64,000 bases of DNA, from NCBI GenBank assembly GCA_027704905.1, contig CM050999.1, positions 1,708,834-1,772,833 of the forward strand, given 5' to 3'. Numbering within the stretch: position 1 is the first letter of the stretch; each line of letters begins with the position of its first letter. This document shows positions 11,931 to 22,746 of the stretch, piece by piece. Position numbers and translations under genes: made by a program. The stretch is from Muraenolepis orangiensis (taxonomy: Eukaryota; Chordata; Actinopteri; Gadiformes; Muraenolepididae). The notes under the pieces were generated by a model. It worked only from the letters and a program-made list of their open reading frames with translations. It was not told the origin of the DNA and made no database searches.

Positions 11931-12330
11931 ATTGAGAGGCATCTTGCTCATCTTCCGGTGGTCAATGAATTGTAAGTGGGTTGGAAACACAACTTTTATA
12001 ATTCTTGGTTTTCACCCACGTGAGTAAAACCTTGACAACGGTTGCTATCCACCATGTTGGAACCCTTCAAACGTAAACACTGAGTCACAGTATAGACGCT
12101 CGAGTGAAGAAAACAACTTGGTTCATTGAGTTATAGTTGGGTTATAGTTGGGTTATAGTTGGGTTATAGTTGGACGGTGTAGGACTATTCCGTAGACCTT
12201 CTGTTATACATAATCAAGGTGAAGAGTTCTAAAAACTTACTGAAGAGAGAAGAGAAGCTTGTATTTCGGCAATAAGTCTAGATATAAATGAATAGATAGA
12301 GAATAGATAGAGATAGAAATGTTAGAAATT
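11931..12330. other. non-coding, with a 12-bp tandem repeat
   Basis: No gene recognised. At about 12,126-12,173 there are four copies of GTTATAGTTGGG. Confidence 0.6.
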
Positions 12331-12450
12331 AAATGCACTTTTGACTTCTGGTGACGAGTTGTTCTCTTACCTTCCTTTGTCGAAACACACTATTGTAAGT
12401 CGCTTTGGATAAAAGCGTCTGCTAAATGACTGCAATGTAATGATACAACA
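12331..12450 (+). mobile_element. L2-type LINE 3' tail
   Basis: The CTTCTGGTGACGAGTTGTTC block and the GTAAGTCGCTTTGGATAAAA-GCGTCTGCTAAATG end match the 3' terminus of the L2 LINE at 55.6 kb (opposite strand). No coding part is present. Confidence 0.75.
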
Positions 12451-12599
12451 ACTAAAGACATCCTGAAGAGCGAGAGAGTTTGCAGTAAGCATTTTGTTTT
12501 TCTGGACAGCTCGCTATGAACTGGGACAGATATAATGTGGACTGGAAACCTACGCTTAACCTCGGGAAAAGACAATATAGACAGGAAAACGTTGAGGCG

Positions 12600-12862
12600 G
12601 CTGCAAACATTATAATATATATAGCAACATGCTACTATATAATACAATATAGTTATAGATATATAGCAACCTGCGTCTATATAATAGTTATAGATATATA
12701 GCAACACGTTACTATATAATACATAACAGTAATAAAGGAGCATGTTACTATATAGTAAATCACAAACATAGTATAGTATAGTTGGACATCGTATCGTCTC
12801 AATGTATGTAGTAGTATGTTCATATTAATATCTATAACTATTATTTATTATATAGTATCATG

Positions 12863-12897
<35 letters not shown>

Positions 12898-12930
12898 CTA
12901 TTACGTATTATATAGTAACATGTTGCATTT
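12600..12930 (+). repeat. AT-rich tandem repeat and (TA)n
   Basis: Imperfect repeats of ATATAGCAAC-xTGxT-ACTATATAATA type, followed by (AT)n at about 12,866-12,896. No coding potential. Confidence 0.8.
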
Positions 12931-13337
12931 CCTTGTACAGAGGCTACGAACCCGGACACCATTTGGTTAAATGCCTCCAAGCTTTTATAGGCCTTAAATT
13001 GCTAAAACCCTCAGGGTCAAACTGATCGTGATACTAGCGGGGCCCACACCAACCAGCCATATATTTTGTAAATATCTCCTCTTTATATGGATTTCGAGGC
13101 CTTTTGCGTACTCAGAAATCACTGGGATACATTTAGCTAGATATTCCAAGTCATTCTTGGTTTCTTTCTGTGAAAGATCCATAGAGAAGTCCAATGGCTT
13201 ATTTTTACATATATGTTAACACCGCGAGGGGCTCCAACATGGCGGACGCCCAAATATACAAAGCCCTCTGACGTCATCTGAAAACTAAGAATAGGATTTT
13301 ATTTGGTTTGGTATGTGATGCATGATTTAAAAGTGTA
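12931..13337. other. no gene recognised
   Basis: Unassigned DNA. The segment near 13,220-13,290 (GGCTCCAACATGGCGGACGC) is GC-richer than its surroundings and could belong to an unrecognised transposon. Nothing else stands out. Confidence 0.35.
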
Positions 13338-13545
13338 TATTTATTTACTCATCGTGGTCTTTTTATTATTGCATGCCCCAGTTTGTATAGTTCTTATTTT
13401 GTATTTTTGGAATTCTATCTATTTATTTATCATTGTCTTTTTGCATGCCCCTGTTTTTATAGTACTTATATTGTGTTCTTGGATTCTTATATATTTATTT
13501 ATTATGGTCTTTTGTTATTGCATGCCCTTGTTTTTATAGCACTTC
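13338..13545 (+). repeat. three-copy tandem repeat, about 70-80 bp
   Basis: Three diverged direct copies, each with TTTATTTA, a GTC-TTTT stretch, TTGCATGCCC and TTTATAG. The apparent hydrophobic open frames here are products of the repeat. Confidence 0.8.
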
Positions 13546-13742
13546 CCCATCGCCACCACAGTAGAAAGCCTCAATTGGTGGTTAGAGTACTTGACTCCAG
13601 GCCATTGATGCAGACTTGTGCGGCTGGTGGCCCTGGAAGCTTGGCAGTGAGCTCCTCATACTTCACGGCGGCCGTTCGCATTGACCTGCGGAGGACATGT
13701 GGGCAGACACAGATAACTCCTCAAATAGCTCTGGATGAGTCC
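13546..13742. other. unassigned flank of the gypsy insertion
   Basis: GC-richer sequence with an open frame on each strand, neither recognisable. It is the pre-insertion target region: its last five bases (CTCCG, 13,743-13,747) are duplicated after the gypsy element. Confidence 0.35.
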
Positions 13743-13747
13743 CTCCG

Positions 13748-14074
13748 TGTTAGACCCCAGCGAGACCGAAGAACCAAGTGTGCCAAAGAACCCAGAAGTA
13801 GCGAGACACGGACACTCAAAACAAAGGAAACAATGTCTTTACTGTATATCTCCAACATCAAAAACATAAACAAGGCAGGGTTGGACTGGATATCTGGCGA
13901 GGTCGGAGCTGGAACATGCAGTCTCTCGTGACGGTGGTTCTCAATAACCGAACGCCCGACGTCGGTCCTCGGCAGCCTAAAGAAGGGTAGATCCCAGGTG
14001 TTAATTAGTCCCAGTAGGTCCTGATTAAGATGGGCAACACCTGGGATTGATTAGAGCGTGGGGGAGGCACAACA
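13748..14074 (-). repeat. gypsy-1 3' LTR
   Basis: 327 bp, the right-hand LTR in element orientation. It differs from the partner by GTG/ATG at about 13,779 and ATTG/ATCG at about 14,050. The pol frame runs about 70 nt into it, to a stop at 14,005. Confidence 0.95.
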
Positions 14075-17000
14075 GTATCCCCCCCCTGAGGGGAGGCACC
14101 GGACGACCGCCCCAGAGCCCCCGGGTTCTCCCGATAGAAGTCGTCCAGCAGGGAGGGGTCCGCGAGATAGGAAGAGGGCACCCAGCTCCGGTCCACCGGA
14201 CCGAAGCCCTCCCAATCCACAAGGTACTGGAAACCCCGCCCCCAGCGGCGGACGGCGAGGAGCTTACGGACCGACCATACCGGATCTCCATCCGCCAGGA
14301 CCCGGGGAAGCGGAGGAGCTGTAACAGGGGGAGACAAGGGACTGGAAACCACGGGTTTTAGCTGTGAAACATGAAAGACGGGGTGAACCCGGAGAGCCGG
14401 AGGGAGAACCAAACGCACCGCAGAGGGGTTAATGATTCGATCCACGGTGTAGGGACCAACGTACCGGGGATTCAACTTACGAGTTGATGTCTGGGAGGTC
14501 TGGAGGGGCAGGTCCCGGGCCAACAGCCAAACCCTCTGACCAGGCTGGTAGACAGGGGCAGGCACCCTCCGCCGGTTCGCGGCAAGCCGGGCCCGCTCCG
14601 TGGCCCGGAGTAGTGCGGCCCTCCAAATGCGTCGACACCGGCGGAGGTGGGCCCTGGTGGTCGGGACCGCCACCTCCAGCTCCTGTTGGGGAAACAGCGG
14701 GGGCTGGTAGCCCAGGGAACATTGGAACGGGGACATACCAGTAGCGGAGCTCTCCATAGCGTTGAGGGAATACTCCACCCAGGGCAGGTACTTGGCCCAG
14801 GAGGTGGGGTTACTTGAGATGACGCAACGAAGAGCCGCCTCGACGGCCTGGTTGGCACGCTCCGCCTGCCCATTGGACTGGGGGTGGTACCCAGAGGACA
14901 GGCTGGCCGTGGCCCCAATTCCCTTGCAGAAGGCCTGCCACACCTTGGAGATGAATTGGGGGCCGCGGTCGGACACAATGTCAGAGGGGATTCCATGTAG
15001 GCGGACCACATGGAGGGTCAGGAGGTCCGCTGTTTCGGCCGCCGAGGGAAGCCCTGGGAGGGAAACAAAATGAACCGCCTTGGAGAAGCGATCGACCACG
15101 GTCAGGATGGTGTCACAGCCTTGGGAAACAGGAAGCCCCGTAATGAAGTCCAAGGCAATGTGGGACCATGGGCGACTGGGAACGGGGAGGGGGTGCAGGA
15201 GACCTGCTGGAGGGCGATGCGAAGCCTTGCTCCGGGCGCAGGTGGTGCAGGCGGCTACAAACCCCCTGACATCCCTCCTGAGAGTGGTCCACCAGAACCT
15301 CCGGCTGATGAACTCCGCCGTCCGCCGCTCCCCGGGGTGACAAGCAAAGTGGCTGGAGTGACCCCACTCCAACACCTGCGGGCGGACAGCAAGAGGCACA
15401 AACAACCGGTTACAGGGGCCGTTACCTGGGTCTGGCTCGGCCCGCTGGGCCTGTCTCACCAGCGGCTCGATGGCCCAGGTGACTACACCCACCACCCGGG
15501 CTGAGGAAAGGATGGTGTCGGGGTTCTCCTTGACGGCAGGACCCTCCCCCGGGGACTGACGGGAGAGGGCGTCAGCTCTGACGTTCTTGGAGCCCGGACG
15601 GTAGGTGAGGGTGAAATTGAACCGGCTGAAGAAAAGGGCCCAGCGGGCCTGCCTGGAGTTCAGCCTCTTCGCCGTCCTCACGTAGGCCAGGTTCTAGTGA
15701 TCCGACCACACGATGAACGGTTGCTCCGCTCCCTCCAACCAGTGTCTCCACTCCTCCAGGGCGGCGTGAACCGCCAACAGTTCCTTGTTGCCCACATCAT
15801 AGTTCCTCTCAGCGGGTTCGAAACGCCGAGAGAAATAGGCACATGGGTGGACCCTGTGGTCCTCCTCTGACCGCTGTGAGAGAACAGCTCCGATGCCTGT
15901 GTCAGACGCATCTACCTCGACGACGTACTGCCTCGCCGGGTCGGGGTGGACGAGAACCGGGGCTGTGGTGAACAAACTCTTGAGTCGGCGGAAGGCCGAC
16001 TCCGCCTCAGGTGTCCACAGAATGGTCGAGAGGAGGAGGTGAGGGCGTTGAGGGGGGCAGCCACCTGGCTGAACCCCTTGATGAACCGCCGCACAAAGCC
16101 TGCAAAACCCAGGAAGCGCCTGAGCTGCGTGCGGTCAGTAGGGCGTGGCCATTCCTCCACCGCCTTGATCTTGGCGGGGTCTGCACGCATCTGTCCATCC
16201 TCCACCACGTTGCCGAGATACGTCACCGAGTTGGTGTGAAAGACGCACTTCTCAGCCTTCACGTAGAGCCTGTTCTCCAACAGCCGTTGTAGCACCAGGC
16301 GGACGTGCTGGTGGTGTTCCTCCATGGACCTAGAGAAGATCAGGATGTCGTCCAGGTACACCACCACAAAGATGTCTAGCATGTCCCTCAGCACGTCATT
16401 CACCAGGCCTTGGAAAACTCCGGGGGCATTGGACAGACCGAACGGCATGACGCGGTACTCATAGTGGCCGAGATGGGTGTTGAAGGCCGTCTTCCACTCG
16501 TCCCCCTCCCTGATCCTGACCAAGTGGTATGCGTTTCGAAGGTCCAACTTGGTGAACACCCGGGCGTGCGTGAGTGGCTCGAAAGTGGAACTAAGAAGTG
16601 GCAGGGGGTACCTATTCTTCACCGTGATGTCGTTCAGTGCCCGATAGTCTATACAGGGCCTCAGGCCACCGTCCTTCTTAGCCACGAAGAAGAAGCCCGC
16701 TGCGAGGGGCGAAGACGACGGCTTTATAAGGCCCGAGGCTAGGGACTCAGCGATATAGTTGCGCATCGCCTCCCTCTCCGGCTGGGAGATGTTGTAGAGC
16801 CGCCTCTTAGGAAGGGCGGCCCCAGGAAGGAGGTCGATGGGACAATCATAAGGCCGGTGAGGGGGGAGTGAGAGGGCTCTGTCCTTACTAAACGCCAGAG
16901 AGAGGTCGTGATAAATGTGAGGCACCCCAGTGATATCTGGTGGAGAGGACACAGGCCTGGAACCGCTGGACGGAGACAAGGCGGAACGCAAACAGGTAGC

Positions 17001-18452
17001 GTGACAAGCTGTACTCCACCCCAAAACCCGTCCAGATGCCCAGGAGATGTGAGGGTCGTGCCTCTCCAGCCAGGGTCTACCCAACACAAGCGGCGCCGTG
17101 GGGGCGTGCAAAACAAAAAAACGAATGGACTCCGAGTGATTTCCCGAAAGAGTGAGTGTGAGAAGGTCAGTAGCGTGCGTAATAGTACCCAAAGAATGCC
17201 CATCTATGGCCCGAGCAGAGAGGGTGCGATCTAAAGCCACCAAAGGGACTCCCGCCTGTCGGGCTAGAGTAACATCCAGTAGACACTCGTCGGCACCCAA
17301 GTCTATGAGAGCGCCAACCGACAAGGTCTCCGTACCCCAGGCTAAGGTGGCCGGAAAAAGACGATTTAACGTACTATGGGGCGGGGAAAGGGATGTCTTG
17401 CTCACCCATATGCCCCTTACTGGCGAAAGGTGGGATCGGCCAATCTCCATGGGCTCTCCGGGCCCGGACGTCGACCTGTCAACAGACAGCGCGTGCTGAA
17501 AAGGGGGCGTGGCCAAGCCTGCCGCGGACTGGGTGGCGGTCGCCGAGGCAGAGCGACCGGGAGCCGGGCAAAGGAACGAACGCTGGGCTCGGTCCAAACG
17601 GCGTTCACGCAGCCGTGAGTCCATTTGGAGAGCCAGGGTGATTAACTCTCTCAGCATCTCCGGGCTGTCTCGAACGATGAGGTCCTTGACGGCGTCGCTC
17701 AAGCCCTTGCGATAGAGACAGAGGAGTGCTCTATCGTCCCAACCACTCTCAATTGCAAGGATCCGGAACTCCACCGTGAAATCGGCCACCGAGCGAGACC
17801 CCTGACGGCAAACTAGCAGCCGGTTTGCAGAATCCAGCCCGTCCAATGGATGGTCAAAGACCGCGCAAAACTCTCGCTTGAACAGGGGGTAATCGGTGGC
17901 ATAACCCCCGTCGCTGTTCACCGCGGCTATCGCCCAGCTGAGAGCTCTGTCGGCAAGGAGGGACATCACAAAAGCAATCCTGGCCCCACCCGAGGAATAC
18001 TTGGACGGCTGATGTGTGAACAGCAACTCACACTGAGCAATGAACCCACGGCACTGGTTCAAATCGCCCCTGAACGATCTGGGGCTAACCAAGCTGGGCT
18101 CGGCGCAACCGACTGACCCTGCGGGGACATCGGGGCCAGCTGGGACGTAGGACGAACTGGTTCCCGGACCGGAACCTGGGGCTGGATAGGTGCTGACTGC
18201 TAACGCGTCCAGAGATCGCTGGATGGACGCTAGGGCTCCGGACACAGCATCCACCTTGGCGGTGAGACTGGTGACCGTACTGACGGTAGTCTGCGACGTG
18301 TTCTCCAGCACCGCAATCTGGGACTGGACCGAGGGAAAAGCCTTTCCCAGTTCGGCCTGCAGTTGGGTAAGCTCGATGGCTTGTTCCGTTACAATCCTGC
18401 GTAACTCGGACGGTGTCCCGTGCCCCGCTTCTGGGTTCCCGGCTTGGCTCAT
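14005..18452 (-). pseudogene. gypsy-1 gag-pol polyprotein (broken)
   Basis: ATG at 18,452 (MSQAGNPEAG), 18 nt inside the LTR. Gag has a coiled-coil-like N-terminus, a capsid region (FRGDLNQCRGFIAQCELLF) and then the MEIGRSHLSP segment, after which a CCHC knuckle is expected but missing. Protease: ALIDLGADECLLD, where the usual D-S/T-G is D-L-G. RT: GLRPCIDYRALN and YLDDILIFS. RNase H: VVEVDASDTGIGAVLS. A one-base frameshift lies near 16,019 and a TAG at 15,694-15,696. Integrase: HHCC zinc finger (HFACHPGERR...CTTCARSK), then DFITGLP, DRGPQF and QSNGQAERAN carrying the catalytic D, D and E. C-terminal chromodomain: QYLVDWEGFGPVDRSWVP. With two pol lesions and two doubtful gag/protease changes it is not expected to be autonomous. 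Confidence 0.93.
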
Positions 18453-18458
18453 TTTATG

Positions 18459-18469
18459 GTTCGGTTATT
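18459..18469 (-). promoter_or_regulatory. self-priming primer-binding site of gypsy-1
   Basis: One base from the 5' LTR, the minus strand reads AATAACCGAAC. Its exact reverse complement GTTCGGTTATT occurs in the LTR at 18,676-18,666 (minus strand), where the transcript could begin. The next base on either side does not pair, so the match is exactly 11 nt. There is no TGG start as in a tRNA-primed site. Elements of the Tf1/sushi group are known to prime with the first 11 nt of their own RNA. Confidence 0.75.
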
Positions 18470-18470
18470 C

Positions 18471-18797
18471 TGTTAGACCCCAGCGAGACCGAAGAACCAA
18501 ATGTGCCAAAGAACCCAGAAGTAGCGAGACACGGACACTCAAAACAAAGGAAACAATGTCTTTACTGTATATCTCCAACATCAAAAACATAAACAAGGCA
18601 GGGTTGGACTGGATATCTGGCGAGGTCGGAGCTGGAACATGCAGTCTCTCGTGACGGTGGTTCTCAATAACCGAACGCCCGACGTCGGTCCTCGGCAGCC
18701 TAAAGAAGGGTAGATCCCAGGTGTTAATTAGTCCCAGTAGGTCCTGATTAAGATGGGCAACACCTGGGATCGATTAGAGCGTGGGGGAGGCACAACA
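18471..18797 (-). repeat. gypsy-1 5' LTR
   Basis: 327 bp and near-identical to the partner. It holds the putative RNA start (18,676 going left), whose first 11 nt are the perfect complement of the primer-binding site. Confidence 0.95.
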
Positions 18798-18802
18798 CTC
18801 CG

Positions 18803-19960
18803 ACCGTCTTTCCCCGTGGTCCATCCCACAGCACAAGGTCTCCAATGACTCGAACTCTCTTACCGTGTTTCCACCAAGCTGTTTTGAGGGCTGGTTCGGA
18901 GCCTGGTTCCTGAGCGGCCCCACATCGAAGCTGGGCTAGCCCAGCAAGCTCCACTACGTCAGGGCTGGGGGCGGGGCTTATCGGACAAACTCAAAGTTTT
19001 TGACCGCCATTTTTTATGGACATGAAGGTGACAGTGGTCCGTGGACGAGACAAACTGCCTCCTTGCGTTGTGGTCCTCTGCAGAAGGTCACAATAAACTA
19101 GAGGAGCTTCTAGAACAGTGGTTCTTAACCTGGGTTCGATCGAACCCCAGGGGTTCGGTGAGTCAGTCTCAGGGGTTCGGCGGAGGTCAAGACACACGTT
19201 CTGTTCACCTCACTCGTACAAGAGCATCTGGCTGCAGACTCATGGGCAAGTGGAGCTCCACTCCAGAACGGAAATACGTCACCTCTACTCACCTCCACTG
19301 TCCACCTCCGCGCTTTAAAAAAAGTGTAAGTTACGTAGGTTAAAAGAACATTATAATACCATAATGTATGTTTACATAAAAGTATTTCACATACATCAAA
19401 GAAAGACATAAGTGACACAAACCTAGTATCGGCCTGCGGTCTTTTAATGACCAAAACGTCTAGCCTACCTTTATTTAGTTAGACACCCATTTGACATACG
19501 CTATTTTTAATAATAAAAACGTCAACAATGTCGCCCAGTCCTTATTCACGATGAACATAAAACATAAGTCAGGCTCTTTGTTAGGGACTTAGTAGGTTTG
19601 TGTTATTTATGTCTGTTTGTTGTTGATGTATGTGAAATACTTTTTTTCCGCATTTATTAATAATAGAAAAAAAGTTAATAAAAAAACTACTATCAATGCT
19701 TTGGCTTCTGCCTACCATACACTTTTTCAGCGCTTTGGTCCCCCTTTAGGACGGGCGGTCCAATTTTGAAAAAAATCTTATTTTATTTTTCCAATAACGA
19801 AGGGTTCGGTGAATGTGCGTATGAAACTTGCGGGGTTCAGTACCTCCAAAAAGGTTAAGAACCACTGTTCTAGAACAAACCGCTATTAGAAAAACTAAAG
19901 CACGAGATGTCTTCAGCGGGGGATAGAACCGAGGAACTAATCACTTGCAGTTTTCTCCAG
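18803..19960 (+). mobile_element. SANT/Myb-like DNA transposon remnant, interrupted by hAT
   Basis: The sequence matches 61.66-62.06 kb in reverse orientation. Coding remnant from about 19,018: a SANT/Myb-like stretch (DETNCLLALWSS, NKLEELLEQ) which continues after the hAT insertion (TAIRKTKARDVFSAG, then DRTEEL). SANT/Myb-like proteins of this style accompany PIF/Harbinger transposases, so that superfamily is likely but unproven: neither termini nor transposase are seen here. Confidence 0.55.
19116..19867 (+). mobile_element. non-autonomous hAT transposon, 752 bp
   Basis: Terminal inverted repeats begin CAGTGGTTCTTAACCT at both ends (16 bp perfect, then imperfect). The 8-bp target duplication TTCTAGAA is at 19,108-19,115 and 19,868-19,875. 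No transposase frame. The homologous sequence at 61.69 kb has a single TTCTAGAA and no insertion, so the empty site is present in this same window. Confidence 0.95.
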
Positions 19961-20290
19961 ATCGGCTTTTTCTTGGCCAGTTAACACAGCTACTTCGTCT
20001 GCGTCCAGCTCCGCCTCTAGATCTGCAATGAGTCCGGCCTCCACAACATCATTAGCTTCCATGACCTTTTCAGCTTCCTTTGTGAGTTCATTTAAACTGT
20101 CCCTGAGCTATTTTTCAGACATGTCTTCATATGTCCTGACAACACTATTGGCCAGACGAGAGAATGATCTTTTTGCCTTTGTTCTCTCCCCCTTGAGTTA
20201 CTCAACTGAAATCCCAGTAGCTTGCTCTGCCATGCTAAACTTCACTTTAGGCTGCTTTAGAATACTTTAGAATGTTGTTTATGCTTTATT
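19961..20290 (-). pseudogene. LTR-element gag-like fragment
   Basis: Minus strand from an ATG near 20,234: MAEQATGISVE, then after a stop TKAKRSFSRLANSVVRTYEDM, LNELTKEAEKVMEANDVVEA and LEAELDADE. The alpha-helical, charged pattern resembles the start of fish BEL-type gag proteins. Two in-frame stops are visible. No LTR can be attached to it. Low certainty. Confidence 0.4.
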
Positions 20291-20571
20291 GTCCTTTTTT
20301 CCAAGATTCCAGGTTACTGCTTGTGTTCCAGTTTGCTGGTCTCCTGGTTTTTCAAGTCAGGTTATGTGATTAGTTTGTGCAGATTTCCCCAACTTGAAAG
20401 AGAATGATCTTTGTCTACTTGAAGATTTCAAACTGGATTCCACTCAAATGAACAAACCTTCCTTTTCCTCTTTTCCTTTTATTTTCCAAGTTTCAGTATC
20501 TTAATTCCATAACTGCCATATGTTCAACAGTCCATAAACAGGTAGGTATTTAGTTCATGTAGGATAGTTGG

Positions 20572-21045
20572 TGTTGTGCGTCGCCAACTGTGCTGAATGT
20601 TTGTCAAGTTTTCTGTTTTCTGTTTAGTTTAGTTCCAGGGTTTTATTTTGATAGTCTGTCTTCCTCATGTGTTTGTCACTCCCTCCCTTGGTCTGCTTCT
20701 CACCCCTGTGATTGTTTGTGATGTCATTATTGCCAGATCGTGTGTTACACTCTCCAGCGTTTTTAGTATATACTCATAGTGTTACAGTAAGATTCATAGT
20801 CCACGTTCATCGTTATAGTAAGGTAAGATCAGGTTAAGTAGTTAGTAAGTATTTTTCTAGTTATTGTTAGGTAAGTTCAGTGTAGATAATCATTGTATGT
20901 ATTTTTGGATCTGTTTTATTTTTTTGTGTTTTTGCTTACACTGCTGAATCGTATTTTTGTGCCCCAAGGCTGAAGTAAAGACACTTTTTGTACTTTATCA
21001 CTGTGTCTGCATCCGTGCTTTTGGGTCCACACCTTGTACGTCCAC
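20572..21045 (+). repeat. probable solo LTR
   Basis: 474 bp flanked by the 9-bp direct repeat GATAGTTGG (20,563-20,571 and 21,046-21,054). It starts TGTTGTGCG, has a TATA-like TTTTTAGTATATACTC and a late AGTAAA in typical LTR order. No internal genes. Against: the end is ...GTCCAC rather than CA, and 9 bp is long for an LTR target duplication. Confidence 0.45.
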
Positions 21046-21054
21046 GATAGTTGG

Positions 21055-21340
21055 TTATTCAGTTAGGTGTTAAGTGGTTTAGGTGAAAAACCTTTAAATA
21101 CAAAGACATAAGAAAATACATAACCTAAATATTGTACATAAATATTGTACATAAATAGACATTGGCAAATACACAATGGAATTTTAGCAAAAGACAGTCA
21201 TACATATTATAGATATAATATATAAATATATATTATATATATATATCTATATATAGATATTTTGATCAATTAAGCTTAAGTGCCATTTTCAGCATTCCAG
21301 TAAAGCATTTCATAGTCATACAGTCATATTAAAAATATAC
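21055..21340. other. AT-rich non-coding DNA
   Basis: No gene. Holds (TA)n-type sequence at about 21,205-21,260. Confidence 0.6.
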
Positions 21341-22746
21341 ACTTCAAGTCAAGTGAAGACAAGTTTATTGTCACTTCACAGTTTACACAAGTATAAAGCA
21401 GTGGGTGAAAATCTTATGTGCAATACCCAACGACAGACAGCAGTTATAAAAATAAGATAAAAATAGATAAAAATAGAATAAAAATAGAATAAAACAGAAT
21501 AGAATAAAGAAGTTAAAAAATAAAAATGCAATTTATAAAATGCAATATATCAGCACAGAAAAATAGCAATATGTATATATTCCCTGGGGGGCTCCCGTGT
21601 TGAGGGTCAGTGGCTCTGAGGTGGTGCTGCCCATCCTCACCACCTAGCGGCGGTCCGACAGGAGGTCCAGTATCCAGCTGCACGTGGATGGGGGCACGCC
21701 TAGACCTCTAAGCTTGGTGTCGAGCTTGGCAGGAACTATAGTGTTGAGCGCTCAGCTGTAGTCCACAAACAGCATTCGCACATAACGGTTCTTTCCCTCC
21801 AGGTGGGAAAGGGCAGTGTGGAGGGGGCATGGGCATGGGTCCAGCGTGGCAGGTAACACGGAGCAAATAAAGTCCTTGACCAACCTCTCAAAGCATTTGC
21901 TGACAATCGAGGTGAGGGCTACAGGTCTATAGTCATTCAGGCATGTTACCTTGGGTTGTTTAGGGACAGGCACGATGGTGGACATCTTGAAGACCGCGGG
22001 AACAACAGCCTGGGACAGGGAGAGGTTGAAGATGTCTTCAAAGACTCCTGCCAACTGGTCTGCACATGCTCTGAGTACGCGGCCCGGGATGTCGTCGGGG
22101 CCTGCCGCCTTACGGATGTTCAGCCGCTTGAAGGTGCGGCGCACATCCGCCTCCGAGATGTTCAGCAGGCTGGTCTCCTCATGCGGCGCTGGCTTCGGCG
22201 GGCTGCCGTTCACGTCGAACCAAGCAAAAAAGGTATTTAGCTTTCCTGGGAGGTAGAGGAGTTCTCTACACAACTGGTTCTCCCTCTGAAGTTCGTTATC
22301 GTCTGTAGCCCCTGCCACATACCCCTCGCGTCGTGGCTCTTGAATTTCTCCTCCACTCTGTCCTTATACTCCCGCTTGGCAGTGACGATGGTCTTACGGA
22401 GGTCGTTGTCGTGTTATTTCACAAGCATACACGTGAGTCCTCTGTGTTTGATTGTAAGTGACTTTTATTGCTAGCTCCATATACCGCCGTCTCGCTCCGC
22501 TCCTAGCCTAGCCTGCTCTAGCGGGCCATGATGTCACTACGGTGGCCTGTACTCTGTGTTGTATAAACGCACACCTATTAACAATAACACCACATCTCCC
22601 TTTCTAGAATCAATGAGTAGACTGTCAATGATTCACCAGACCTTAGAGGATTATTCTGCCTCTATATCTAAAAGGTCTGTTCCTATCTGAACTGATCAAA
22701 TAACCACTTTTACCTAAAGCCCTATATAAACATTCTTTTTAGTCTC

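Larger units (their letters stand above)
13748..18797 (-). mobile_element. chromodomain Ty3/gypsy element (gypsy-1), both LTRs and TSD
   Basis: A complete 5,050-bp insertion on the minus strand. The LTRs (13,748-14,074 and 18,471-18,797) are both 327 bp and I find two differences between them. The ends are TGTT...AACA, and the target duplication CTCCG is at 13,743-13,747 and 18,798-18,802. Polypurine tract: GGGGGGGATAC on the minus strand, just before the 3' LTR. The internal region has one long gag-pol frame with a frameshift, a stop, and a lost zinc knuckle, so this copy is recent but defective. The single fused frame, chromodomain and self-priming PBS point to the Tf1/sushi group. Confidence 0.96.

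Noticed and set aside
13383..13931. 182-aa plus frame ending in the gypsy LTR
   Set aside because: Spans a tandem repeat, unique flank and an LTR end that is repeated at 18,654; a chance fusion.
14047..18654. Plus-strand GC-rich frames of 80-160 aa over gypsy-1
   Set aside because: Antisense shadows of the gag-pol frame in GC-rich DNA.
19018..19108. A host SANT/Myb transcription factor exon
   Set aside because: A second copy lies at 61.8 kb and both are degenerate and flanked by the same repeat; it is transposon-derived.
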